Source: Stentor coeruleus
Taxonomy: Eukaryota > Ciliophora > Heterotrichea > Heterotrichida > Stentoridae
Length of the DNA stretch: 56,345 bases
Direction of reading: 5' to 3'
NCBI GenBank assembly: GCA_001970955.1
Contig: MPUH01000409.1
Span: 1-56,345, forward strand
Position numbers and translations under genes: made by a program. The first letter of the stretch is position 1; every line of letters starts with the position of its first letter. Under the pieces are notes generated by a model. It made no database searches. It saw only the letters and a program-made list of their open reading frames with translations, and had not been told where the DNA came from. This document shows positions 47,650 through 56,345 of this stretch, piece after piece.

Positions 47650-49134
47650 TTAATTTTTAATTTTGCTCATCTGCTCCATAAGCTTATCCCTAACTTTCAA
47701 CATCTCAACTTTTTCTTTCTCAAAAACTTCTCTTTCATTATCTAATTCATTTTTCTGTTCAGTAAGTTTAGACAAAGTCCTATTAACAATCTCTATAAGT
47801 TCTTTAGACCCAGGTATTTTCATCCATGTTTCCTGTAATTGCGATTCTCTTAAAGCCAATTCTTTTTCCCGTTTATTCAGAATTTCTTTTCTTAAATCCA
47901 ACAATTGTTTTTCATCATTAAGTTTTTGGTTTATCATATTTTTATTCGCTGTTTGAAATGTAGCTGAATTATTAGAAAGAGGAGCATTATCATTTGAAAT
48001 TACTCTTCTAGTAGTTTCATTATTAATTATTTGTGGTTGCCTAGTAATATTTTCTGGTGCTTTAGTAACAGTTTTTTTCGAATACTTTTCAAGCTGTTGT
48101 TTCCTCTTATTTTCTTCATAACTAACTTCTTTTTCCATAGTTTTCATCATATTACTAATCAATCTAGATGATCTATTAGACTGAAAAAGAGCCATTTGTC
48201 CTCTAATCGTTGCGATTTTGTTTTTGATTTGGTCAATTTTCATGACAAGTTTCGAATGTTCTACAGGGTCAGTAATAGACCTAAGCATATCTTCGAATTC
48301 CTTAAGTTCATTTTGTAAAATAATCAAACATTTCTGTCTACTCGAAGGAGTTTCTGGGGCATTTGGAGGTGGAGCTCCTTGATGTGTAGTTAAAAGCTCA
48401 GGTTGATCTAAAGAAAATTCTTCTTTTTTCAAAACAATCATAGGCTTATCCTGTTTTATAAAAGGTCCTCTTGTAGGAGATTTTGATATAAACCCCAAAT
48501 TATTAGTTTTATTTGCTTCCCATTCTTGTTTGGTTTTTTCAAAATTTTGCCAACAAACCCTTAGTTCCTTTTCTTTTTGGTCAATCCAACGTTCTTTTAC
48601 TTTTAGACTTTCTTGAACTTTTAATATGCTTTGGTTTCTAGCTTGATACTCTTCATTTAATCTATCCAACTGACTTAGTTTCTCTTCAAAATTACGTTTT
48701 TCTGTTTCTAAATAGGAGTTCCTACGAAGAGTTAACGTAAAATCATTACGTGGTAATGCTTGGCGTGATCTTAAAAGCATGTTTTCTTTTTCGAGTTTTA
48801 TTATGTAAGGATCGTTTTCTAATGTTGATTTAGTGTTTTCACGACGATATTGTTCTGACCAAAAATCTTCATTTGTCATTTGTGTACGGTCTAATATTAG
48901 AAGTATTTCTTCAAATTTAGCTTCTAAATCAGCTGGAATAGCGATTTCAGCACTGTTTTCTTGCTCTTCTTCATCAAGCCATGCGGGATGTGTAAAAGAT
49001 AGTTGTGAAGGATTTCTTGGTGTTTGAGATGATAATTCAATTCCTTGCATTAGACGCTGGACTGCAAAATTTAATCGATCTATTTGCCCTTCGATATCTT
49101 CTTCAGGAGATTGTATAAAAAGTTGATTCTTCAT
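47650..49134 (-). CDS. Long coiled-coil protein
   Basis: 494 aa from ATG at 49134; a TTG lies two codons upstream and is disregarded. An acidic N-terminus (SPEEDIEGQIDRL, LDEEEQENSAE) precedes four coiled-coil blocks. These are about 140-215 (EKRNFEEKLSQLDRLNEEYQ), about 275-320 (LIILQNELKEFEDMLRSI), a short KENKRKQQLEKYSKK-like basic helix, and about 405-494 (LLDLRKEILNKREKELALRE, LTEQKNELDNEREVFEKEK). A proline-rich linker (PPPNAPETPSSRQ) lies near 255. No catalytic motif. Probably cytoskeletal or basal body associated, judging only by structure. TAA stop. Confidence 0.8.
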   Translation of the reverse strand: MKNQLFIQSPEEDIEGQIDRLNFAVQRLMQGIELSSQTPRNPSQLSFTHPAWLDEEEQENSAEIAIPADLEAKFEEILLILDRTQMTNEDFWSEQYRRENTKSTLENDPYIIKLEKENMLLRSRQALPRNDFTLTLRRNSYLETEKRNFEEKLSQLDRLNEEYQARNQSILKVQESLKVKERWIDQKEKELRVCWQNFEKTKQEWEANKTNNLGFISKSPTRGPFIKQDKPMIVLKKEEFSLDQPELLTTHQGAPPPNAPETPSSRQKCLIILQNELKEFEDMLRSITDPVEHSKLVMKIDQIKNKIATIRGQMALFQSNRSSRLISNMMKTMEKEVSYEENKRKQQLEKYSKKTVTKAPENITRQPQIINNETTRRVISNDNAPLSNNSATFQTANKNMINQKLNDEKQLLDLRKEILNKREKELALRESQLQETWMKIPGSKELIEIVNRTLSKLTEQKNELDNEREVFEKEKVEMLKVRDKLMEQMSKIKN

Positions 49135-49429
49135 TTTCAAATTATATAGTTATTGTTTAGAAGTTTTAATAGATTTATGATGCAAATGATGAAGAAAGAA
49201 ATAATGGTTTGGATTGGATTAGAATATTTAGAGGATTGTGAAAGGATGTAGAGTATTTAATATAGGTAGTAAGCTTAACACCCTAACATCCATTAAAAAA
49301 ATTTTACATCACTAAAAAATTCTAGTCAAATAAAATAATCTCCTTCCATACCATTTCATAATCCCTAAATCTCAATCAAATCCATCAAACTAATCTCATG
49401 ATAATTTAAAATCTAGACTACAATAAAAA

Positions 49430-50248
49430 ATGGACGACAACGAAATCTGTGCTTACATCGGTATAAAATCCTCAAACCAAAACAAAAAAGCAATCCCAAG
49501 CCGAGTAGAAAGCCTAATAGACCGTGGAGTTGCCAGTTCAGCCAAAATAAACTCTTTAAAAATAAAGCAAAAAGCTCGTGAGCTCAAAGAACTACGTTCA
49601 GTCCCACAAATAAACGAAAAGTCACGTAAATTAGCTGAGGGTATGAAACGAGAAAGACTCGACCTAATCTCAAAACCTGATGACCGAAACCCAAGAAAAT
49701 CCCCAGACCAAATCCAAGAACCTATAAAAGTCTCAGTAAATATATTAAAACAATTAGAAAAAACAGAAGAATCTGCTAAAGCCCAACCTGATTTGAAAAA
49801 CATGACAATACATGAAAGGACAAAATACTGGAAAGAACAAAAAGATAAGAAACTTGAAGAACAAAGAAAAGCTAAAAAAGATCAAGAATTAGATGGATGT
49901 ACTTTTAAACCAAAAAAACCTGAGATACAAGAATTTGAAGCTAATAAACTACCTTTTGAGAATAAAAATATAGGTAAGGGTGTGAAGAATTATGAAGAAA
50001 ATATTATTAATTTGAAGACTGTGAAAAGTGTTGGAAAGATTGAATTATTAAGAAATAATACAGAATCAATTGCTATGATACTTAAAGGAAAAGAAGTTAA
50101 ACAAGGGAATGGGTTTATGATAAATGATTTTAGTGGACAAGGTGTTAAGAATGGGAATAGCTGTGAGGGTAGAGCTGTTTCTGCTGTGCAGCCTGTGAGG
50201 ATTAAAGCGGGGTTCCTTTCTGAGTTAGCTAAACCTAGAGGGAAATAA
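49430..50248 (+). CDS. Basic protein with cytoskeletal-type repeats
   Basis: 272 aa, ATG at 49430, TAA stop. Two motifs recall proteins seen in ciliate axoneme and basal body proteomes: LRSVPQINEKSRKLAEGMKR, an RxVPxIxxxSxxLA-type element, and ERTKYWKEQKDKKLEEQRKA followed by ELDGCTFKPKKP. Mostly helical and basic, with no globular enzyme domain. I infer microtubule or cytoskeletal association from these motifs, not from a database match. The ATG follows a C-rich, G-poor flank shared divergently with the coiled-coil gene. Confidence 0.75.
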   Translation: MDDNEICAYIGIKSSNQNKKAIPSRVESLIDRGVASSAKINSLKIKQKARELKELRSVPQINEKSRKLAEGMKRERLDLISKPDDRNPRKSPDQIQEPIKVSVNILKQLEKTEESAKAQPDLKNMTIHERTKYWKEQKDKKLEEQRKAKKDQELDGCTFKPKKPEIQEFEANKLPFENKNIGKGVKNYEENIINLKTVKSVGKIELLRNNTESIAMILKGKEVKQGNGFMINDFSGQGVKNGNSCEGRAVSAVQPVRIKAGFLSELAKPRGK

Positions 50249-50660
50249 GAGAGGTAGGATAATAGTATTGAAATTATAGATTTTGATATATTTTTTGTAA
50301 TGTATTAAATTCATGAATGATTTTGAATAATTATATGAGATAGATTATAATGATTTTATTGATAGGATATTTTCGATGGTGTTATTGAATACTAGATTTA
50401 TGATTAGATAATTACATCCTGGGAATTTTTTTATCATGATATTAATGCATATTATAATTTATGCTAATACCTAAACATTATAACATTTTATAAACTTTAC
50501 TCTTAATATCATTCTATCTCTTAAAATCCAACCAAAATCACTCAAAGCAACAATTTTTTTCTTTTAACCCATAAATCCAAAAAGCCCTTAAACCTTAACC
50601 CTTTCCATATTTTCCTAATCAATCTAAACAGCCTATTATATATATCCCTAACAAATTCCT
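50249..50660. other. Intergenic between tandem plus-strand genes
   Basis: G-rich and C-poor to about 50430, then a clear switch to C-rich and G-poor to the next ATG. The switch near 50450 probably marks the end of one unit and the start of the next. Confidence 0.6.
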
Positions 50661-51338
50661 ATGAAGAAATTCGTACATAATGCCGTTAGTGCTGAAACCC
50701 CTTCAAATTTCAAAAGTAATTTTTCAGTGATCTTACAAGAAAAGCCTAACAACCTTGGTAAAAAACTATTCACTCAAGTTATTCTTAATCAAGCCACCCC
50801 AATGAAAAAGCATTCTGTATCTTTACAACCAACCGTTGCTGATGAAATCTATGATAAAATAAAACCCTATAATGATAAAGATATAAATATAGCAAAAAAC
50901 AAAGAAAGGTCTAAGTCTTCTATATACAGAGGATTTTTTGGGAAAAAAAAGTTAGGGTTTTTTAAACCTAAACAAGAGATAACATATATGAATCCTGTTA
51001 TAAAAATAGTAAGAGAAAAACCAAATCCTATGAAAAGCTTGAAGTTTAAAAAACTTATTAACAAAATTATTGAAAGTAATGCTAATATTAAAGTACCTCA
51101 AGATGTTGACCCTGGGAATAAATTGTTTAAAGCGTATAAAAAAGAAAGTTCGGGTTGTAATAGTCCAACGTCTACTAGGATTGACTTTGTCAAGAATTCT
51201 CAGCCGAATTTTAAAGAGATTAGGAGTAGAATTAATAGTGTTTTGACTTCGATTGAAATTGAGGATTTTGAAAAAAGATTACCTAAGAGTAATAGGAAAA
51301 GGGGAAGATTGTGGTATTTAGAGCAAGTTGGCAAGTAG
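50661..51338 (+). CDS. Basic hypothetical protein
   Basis: 225 aa, ATG at 50661, TAG stop. Lys-rich and low in acidic clusters, with patches such as RGFFGKKKLGFFKPKQ and KSLKFKKLINKIIESN. No transmembrane helix, signal peptide or catalytic motif. The C-terminus (IEIEDFEKRLPKSNRKRGRL) is helical and basic. I do not recognise a family. The gene is well supported by a clean frame and by the expected C-rich 5' and G-rich 3' flanks. A nucleic-acid-binding or cytoskeletal role would fit its charge, but nothing shows it. Confidence 0.7.
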   Translation: MKKFVHNAVSAETPSNFKSNFSVILQEKPNNLGKKLFTQVILNQATPMKKHSVSLQPTVADEIYDKIKPYNDKDINIAKNKERSKSSIYRGFFGKKKLGFFKPKQEITYMNPVIKIVREKPNPMKSLKFKKLINKIIESNANIKVPQDVDPGNKLFKAYKKESSGCNSPTSTRIDFVKNSQPNFKEIRSRINSVLTSIEIEDFEKRLPKSNRKRGRLWYLEQVGK

Positions 51339-51912
51339 TATTGTAGGATTATATTTTTTTTTTAAAGATTGGGTATTGGTTTTAATAGGATAAGATAAGA
51401 AATCTGAGATTTGTATATTTTTTAGGTTAGATGATTTTTATAATATAAATGTGTGGCTAGTTATTGGTATGGATTTTTTTTTTATAGATATTAGGTTTTT
51501 GTTACCTTTTATTTGATTAAATGATTGCTACTCTAGTTGTTTTGAAAACGGGCAATTGGAAAAAAAAGAAATCAATGGCAAAGTTATATAAAGGAAGTTT
51601 ATTTTAGAATTTATATTTAAAGTGTTACAAATAGAAGCTTTGGAAAGGAACAAACAAGTTTTAAATAACGAATTATGATAGAAAAGAACTTTGCCAGGTT
51701 GTGTTTTTATAGTAGTATAGTTAAAAATAGTTTAATTACTAAAATACCATCTGGTATCACAAAAAAATTGAAAATCTTTTATTTCATAATAAAATAAACT
51801 AAAACTCAAAAATTCTACCTAACTTATTGACTAACTTAATTAAATAATTTTAACTCACAAATGGGATATTCTAAGCTTACATAATAAATGTCTATAAATA
51901 TATTAAGCTAAA
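51339..51912. other. Intergenic
   Basis: G-rich and C-poor to about 51500 (3' flank), then AT-rich with a mild C increase just before the B-box gene. No gene seen. Confidence 0.55.
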
Positions 51913-53301
51913 ATGGACCTAAAATGTTTTGTTGAAAATTGCCAAAATCAGTTGAAATTTTACTGCACTTGTAAAGAAAACTATATTTTTTCATGTTTAG
52001 CTCATGTTGGAATACATGCAGATGAAGGCGATGGATCCAAACATAATTTTAAAGTCACCCATCAAGAATTAAGTGATGAAAGAAAACAATATTTACTTGA
52101 TTTATATAAACGAATAAGTGAAAGTATTCAAACAACTCATACTTCAATAATGGAATCAATTTCAGGAACAATAAAAACTCTTATTGATTTCAAAGACTCG
52201 TCAGAAAAGTTTTTTAGAAATGAAAGGGAAGAAATACAAAAAATTATGGAAGAACTTATAAAATCAAATAAGGAATTAATTGTTCCTGGAATTAATATAA
52301 GCAATTTTGTTTTTGGAGAGTTACTATCATACAATGAAAGTTTAATTATAAAATTTAATGATATATACAAAAAATTCAATCAAGACATAAATAGTTTTTC
52401 AGAATTATATAAAAAACATGATGAGTTTTATGAAAACAAGCTGGCAGACTATAAAAATATTCCAAATTTAGATAAAAACCTCTACTTTTTTAGAATAAAT
52501 ACAAAAATCTTCGTTGAATTCAACGTTGAAAAGCTCTCATTATCTGAATATAATATTAATGTAGAGGAAAACCAAGGAAGCTTAGCAGAAGTATGCCAAA
52601 TTCCAGGGGATAAACTTTTTTATTATGGAAGCTATGAGCATAATATCAATACTGGATATATTATAAATCTAAAAGATCACACTGCTGAAAAAATACCAAA
52701 ATTAAGAGTTCGATCTTATGTGCAAGCAACATATTTTCATAATGAAGTTTACATTTTTTGTGGACATCCAGAAATAGCAAATTGCGATAAATTTAATTTG
52801 ATAACTAAGACTTGGTCAACCTTAGCTAATTTTCCTGAAGGATGTGTGTGTGGTGTTAGTGCACTTTTATGTAAAGACTTTTTTATTTTATCATATCATG
52901 GTGCTAATTTTCCTGAAGGATGTGTGTGTGGTGTTAGTGCACTTTTATGTAAAGACTTTTTTATTTTATCATATCATGCTGGGAATAAACTATACGCTTA
53001 TAATTATACAACAAATACCTATAGTATATTGACATCAAGTGTAGAAAATTACTATTACAATATACTTTTTAAGGATAAAGGTAAATATTATCATTTAGCA
53101 AAAAGCTCTTATTTTATAAGTAATGAAGAATCTTTAGGAGTTTGGACTAAAGCAGCCAAAGGATTATCAGAATCTCTTTGTGCAATAACTTCAAAGCCAG
53201 TTATAAGATATAGGAAAGTATATTTTGTGTCAAGCCACACTGGAATTATTTACCAATTTGATTTGGATACTGAAACTTTATCAAGAGAAAGAACTTATTA
53301 A
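51913..53301 (+). CDS. B-box/coiled-coil/kelch-like propeller protein
   Basis: 462 codons, ATG at 51913, TAA stop. The N-terminal zinc-binding head has CFVENC, YCTC and SCLAHVGIH, a B-box-type arrangement of Cys and His. Residues about 50-165 are coiled coil. From about 195 a kelch-like propeller begins at YFFRINTKIFVEF, with blades marked by CQIPGDKLFYYGSYE, HNEVYIFCGHPE, CDKFNLITKTWSTL and GNKLYAYNYTTNTY. The layout echoes RBCC/TRIM-like scaffolds without a RING. It contains an exact 26-codon tandem duplication inside a blade. Three relatives follow to the right. Function unknown; protein binding is likely. Confidence 0.8.
   Translation: MDLKCFVENCQNQLKFYCTCKENYIFSCLAHVGIHADEGDGSKHNFKVTHQELSDERKQYLLDLYKRISESIQTTHTSIMESISGTIKTLIDFKDSSEKFFRNEREEIQKIMEELIKSNKELIVPGINISNFVFGELLSYNESLIIKFNDIYKKFNQDINSFSELYKKHDEFYENKLADYKNIPNLDKNLYFFRINTKIFVEFNVEKLSLSEYNINVEENQGSLAEVCQIPGDKLFYYGSYEHNINTGYIINLKDHTAEKIPKLRVRSYVQATYFHNEVYIFCGHPEIANCDKFNLITKTWSTLANFPEGCVCGVSALLCKDFFILSYHGANFPEGCVCGVSALLCKDFFILSYHAGNKLYAYNYTTNTYSILTSSVENYYYNILFKDKGKYYHLAKSSYFISNEESLGVWTKAAKGLSESLCAITSKPVIRYRKVYFVSSHTGIIYQFDLDTETLSRERTY
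52825..52980 (+). repeat. Perfect 78-nt in-frame tandem duplication
   Basis: Units 52825-52902 and 52903-52980 are identical except at the second-to-last base. Each encodes ANFPEGCVCGVSALLCK and FFILSYH. The relative at 54351 has one copy of this segment. No N is present, so this is either a real recent duplication or a masked assembly error. Confidence 0.95.
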
Positions 53302-53389
53302 TCCAATAAATTAAGTATTTTTAGAGTGTTTGGCTTTTATTTAAAATATTTTTTAAATATCTAAATTGAATTCTTAAATGGTTATCTCT

Positions 53390-54310
53390 CTAATAAGTTA
53401 GTATTGCAGATATGTCTTAAGTATCTAAATTGAATTCCGAAATAATTATTTTATGAATTGATTCAAAGTAAGCATTTCTGTTCCTAGTTTCAGCCTTAGA
53501 ATTGCAATATGCTATTGCTTGACTAAGTATTTTATTATTTTTTGTCTAGACTTCTAAATTCCCTTCCATGCTTTTAAAACAAAATTTATTCAATAAATAA
53601 TAATAAATTCCTCTATCCCTAAATATATTTAAAAAATAATAATAAATTCCTTTATCCCTAAATAGTATTATAGTTCATCTCTAGTAGCTTCTGATAAAAA
53701 AAATCTACACAAGAGAGACTTTATACTATATACAGCAGCATTATCAAGATATTTTACAAGATTTACCATTTTCTTGATTCTAAGTTGAACTTGTCGCAAT
53801 TTATTACACCTCCATTAGCATAAACTCCAAAAATATAAACTTCATTATTTAAATATGTAGTACTCTTGAATAAAGCATAGATACTATTGAATAATCTATT
53901 AGGCTAATCAATGTAAATTCTGATGTCAAATACATTTATTATATTATTATTAAAAAATCAGGGTTTCTCATTTAAAATTTGTTTATAATTTTTTTGCATA
54001 ATTGATTGAAAATCTAGTGATTATTTATATATGATTTTAGTTTAATATCATGAAAGTTATTTTTTTTGAGTGAATCCTAAATCAAATAATAAATTTATAG
54101 GCCAAATTATATATCCTACTGTAATATTGGACCATATCCTCTAATTTATATCCAGGCAATTAGCAAGTAGCTTCTAGACTTCCTTGGTTTTCATTTACAT
54201 TTGCTTGAATTTCAGTTAAAGGTAAGGTATAAATATCGAATTTAGCCAAGTTTTTACTTTCATTTTTGAAAAAATATAAGTTTTTTTTTTATATTTGCAT
54301 TTCTTTCATA
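53390..54310 (-). pseudogene. Decayed copy of the B-box/kelch gene, 5'-truncated
   Basis: Minus-strand remnants follow the paralogue at 54351 in order: NANIKK and YFFKNESKNLAKFDIYT, VNENQGSLEATC followed by TAG where the relative has Gln, STTYLNNEVYIFG, INCDKFNLESRKW followed by TAA, EGNLEV, AETRNRNAYFESIHK, and finally ISAILTY with TAG at 53390. Several frames are needed. The B-box and coiled coil are missing. A 30-nt repeat at 53595-53624 and 53634-53663 lies inside. It abuts the 3' end of the next copy. Confidence 0.85.
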
Positions 54311-54350
54311 TAAAGTCTTCTTACAAATAAAGCTTAATATCACTATCTAT

Positions 54351-55673
54351 CTAATAAGTTAATATTTTAAAAATTTCTTCCATTTGTAAATCGAATTTAA
54401 ATATAATCTTCCGACGATTGGAATCAAAATATACACTTCTATTTCTCGTAACAGGCTTTGAAATACTATGAGTTATTGATTCTGAAAGTCTCTTATCTTT
54501 TTTAACCCAAACTCCTAATTCCTCTTCATTACTATTAAACAAAATATCATTTGAAATATAATAATACTTTCTTTTATCCCTAAATAATATATTGAAATTA
54601 TTATTGGTAACACTTGTTGTTAATATGCTATAGCAATTTGCTTTAAAATCATATTTATATAATTTATTACCAGAAAAACCTGATAATATAAAATAGTTTT
54701 TGCATGGAAGGACACTTATGCTATGTGAACTGTTTTTATCAGGAAAATCAGTAAGATTTGACCAATTTTTAGTCAACAAACTAAATTTATTGCAATTTGT
54801 TATAGATGATTCATTAAATCCTCCAAATATATAAACTGAATTATCAAAATATGTTGAACTTGAATGAGACATTAATCTTAGAGGAGGTATTGCTTCTACT
54901 GAATGAGTTAGTAAGTCAATAATATATCCAGCTTGACTAAATGGTTCATAGCCACCATAATGAAAGATTTTATTTCCAGGTATTTGGCATACAGCACTAA
55001 GATATGATTGATTTTCATTAACATTTATTTTATGTTCAGAAAATGTTAATGTATCAACATCAAATTTTGCTAAATTTTTTGTGCCAGGCCTAAAAAAATA
55101 TAAATGTTTATTAATATTAGCATTACCATTATAATCAAGCATTTCATCTTCATTGAATTCTGTATATCCTTTATAAAACTCAGGAAATTTTATACAAAAT
55201 TCTTCAGTGGTCTTAATAAAGGTTTCTAATTTTGCAATCAAGCTTTTATTATAAATTATAAATTCTTCATAAAACAATTTCTTTGTTTTGGCAAGTTCTG
55301 GGATTACCAATTCTTTTTCTTGTTTTATAAAGTTTTCTAATAAATATTGTATTCCTTCCCTTTGTTCTCTATAAAATTTTTCTGTTGTTTCTTTGAGTTT
55401 TGAAAACTTATTAATAATTGAGCTTATTGTTTTTATGATGTAGCTTTGTGTTTTAGTAATACTTTCATTAAATTTTTCATATGCATCAAGCAAAGATTGT
55501 CTTTTTTTCAGGGTTATATTTTCGATACATAGCCTTTATGTTATTTTTTATTACATCTTCTTCTTCTGCATGTTGCTTTATATGAGAAAAGCATGATATA
55601 CATAATCAATCTTACAATTACAGTAAAAAACTAGTTCGTTAGGGCAGCCTTCAACAAAACACTTTATATTCAT
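54351..55673 (-). CDS. B-box/kelch-like paralogue with two N-terminal frameshifts
   Basis: The open frame covers 54351-55493 (coiled coil from LLDAYEKFNESITK, then a kelch-like propeller with YFFRPGTKNLAKF, CQIPGNKIFHYGGYE, NSVYIFGGFNES, SGNKLYKYDF; TAG stop). Upstream, the B-box head is readable from ATG at 55673 (MNIKCFVEGCPNELVFYCNC), then CISCFSHIKQHAEEED in a second frame and KAMYRKYNPEKK. Two single-base shifts separate these pieces. One lies at about 55597-55602, the other in the seven-T run at 55502-55508, where six would keep the frame. Sequencing slips or early pseudogenisation are both possible. Confidence 0.7.
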
Positions 55674-56315
55674 TTTATTATCAGTTGTTGACAATTTATT
55701 AATAATATGATGGGGCCCTAATATGTTTTAAATTAAAATATAAAGAGTGCTTGCACATTATTTCAATACTTGATAAAGGATTTAATAAGAATATGAATTT
55801 GAGAATATTTGCAATACGTAAAATTAATTGATAACCAGCATGTATTAAGGCTTTACTATTAACTAGTTAACTTATAAAACAAAATATTTTAAGAAAAGTT
55901 TGTAATTATCTTTTATTTTATATTAGATTTATATTGATATCATTGTATTCAATAAGATGCTTGCACCAAAATTTATTACCTAAATCAGACTTGGCTCTAG
56001 GAACTTGCATATCCTTGAATTTAAAACAAAATGATCATAAAAATATTAAATAGTAAGCTATGCATAACTTTTATTTCCCTTTACTTACAAAGTTAGCTTT
56101 ATAGAAAGCAATAACGGATGGAAAAATTTGGTTATAGTCCCAAAAATTGCTTTAGATGAAATATATATTTTTTTATAGAAAAGCAACATTATATTTGCAA
56201 ATTATTCGATTTTTTAAAGGCAGCTCTAGAAAAGATAATCACCTACTATTTAAAAAAATAGCGTGGCCGAGAAAGAATATATTAAAAGCCATTTATTGCA
56301 AAAATCATAAGCTAC
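55674..56315. other. Intergenic between B-box/kelch copies
   Basis: AT-rich with no clear ORF. It separates two minus-strand members of the family. A GATGGGGCCC word near 55709 is the only GC-rich spot. Nothing else recognised. Confidence 0.5.
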
Positions 56316-56345
56316 CTAATACGTTAATATTTTAAATATTTCTTC
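56316..56345 (-). CDS. 3' end of another B-box/kelch copy (partial)
   Basis: The last 30 nt on the minus strand read EEIFKILTY and TAG, identical in protein to the end of the gene at 54351, and the DNA around it is nearly the same (TTAATATTTTAAA). The rest lies beyond the window, so whether this copy is intact cannot be told. Confidence 0.7.
   Translation of the reverse strand, partial: EEIFKILTY

Noticed and set aside
53341-53460. Repeat of TATCTAAATTGAATTC at about 53358 and 53420 as a mobile-element terminus
   Set aside because: Explained as duplicated bits of the decaying kelch copy; no transposase, inverted ends or target duplication found.
1-56345. UGA-as-Trp genetic code, as in Blepharisma
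   Set aside because: Trp-rich proteins (RICTOR, BEACH, VPS16, TTLL6) read through with TGG only; the TGA ending the first PP2C open frame lies inside a 15-nt intron.
1-56345. CRISPR arrays, insertion sequences, operons of bacterial type
   Set aside because: No regularly spaced repeats, no transposase-like ORF, and spliceosomal introns with eukaryotic families throughout.

Overview
This looks like macronuclear DNA of a heterotrich ciliate close to Stentor. It is very AT-rich and gene-dense. The standard genetic code works throughout: UAA and UAG are stops, and UGA does not encode Trp, because proteins up to about 2,300 aa read through with TGG as Trp. Three split or frame-broken genes are restored by removing 15- or 16-nt GT...AG introns. 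That combination of standard code and 15-nt introns is the Stentor signature. The genus is inferred from these features, not from a marker gene.

Layout, left to right. 1-5 kb: a gene-poor edge, a C2H2 zinc-finger gene, a decayed Rab GTPase pseudogene and a PP2C phosphatase with two 15-nt introns. 5.6-11.1 kb: a 58-aa ORF behind an E2F-type site, a SAM-FHA-FHA-RING gene, a beta-propeller-like gene and a PTC7-type phosphatase. 12.4-14.7 kb: a decayed B-box gene, tRNA-Ala(UGC) and a coiled-coil protein. 15.3-23.2 kb: a putatively lipidated MGCC protein, PLK4, a LITAF-like zinc protein, a TTLL6-type tubulin glutamylase and VPS16. 23.6-35.7 kb: a basic protein, membrane-protein remnants, a PTPS-fold protein lacking zinc ligands, NOB1 and a giant BEACH/WD40 protein. 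37-50 kb: a BET1-like SNARE, RICTOR, an F-box-like protein, a redox-dead PDI-like membrane protein, a small spliced gene, an aquaporin, a 7TM receptor, a coiled-coil protein and a probable cytoskeletal protein. 50.7-56.3 kb: a basic protein, then a cluster of B-box/kelch-like paralogues, one intact, one frameshifted, one decayed and one running off the right edge.

Functional themes are basal bodies and cilia (PLK4, TTLL6), membrane traffic (VPS16, BEACH, BET1, Rab remnant), signalling (RICTOR/TORC2, two PP2Cs, 7TM receptor, FHA/RING ligase) and 18S rRNA maturation (NOB1). Nothing suggests these form one linked system; adjacency in a ciliate macronucleus need not mean co-function.

Two window-wide signals stand out. 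Intergenic DNA has an extreme strand skew: the sense strand is C-rich and almost G-free before genes, and G-rich and almost C-free after them. Also, every single-base N sits beside a direct duplication of 34-137 nt. These look like unmerged contig ends, and they break or lengthen several genes artificially.
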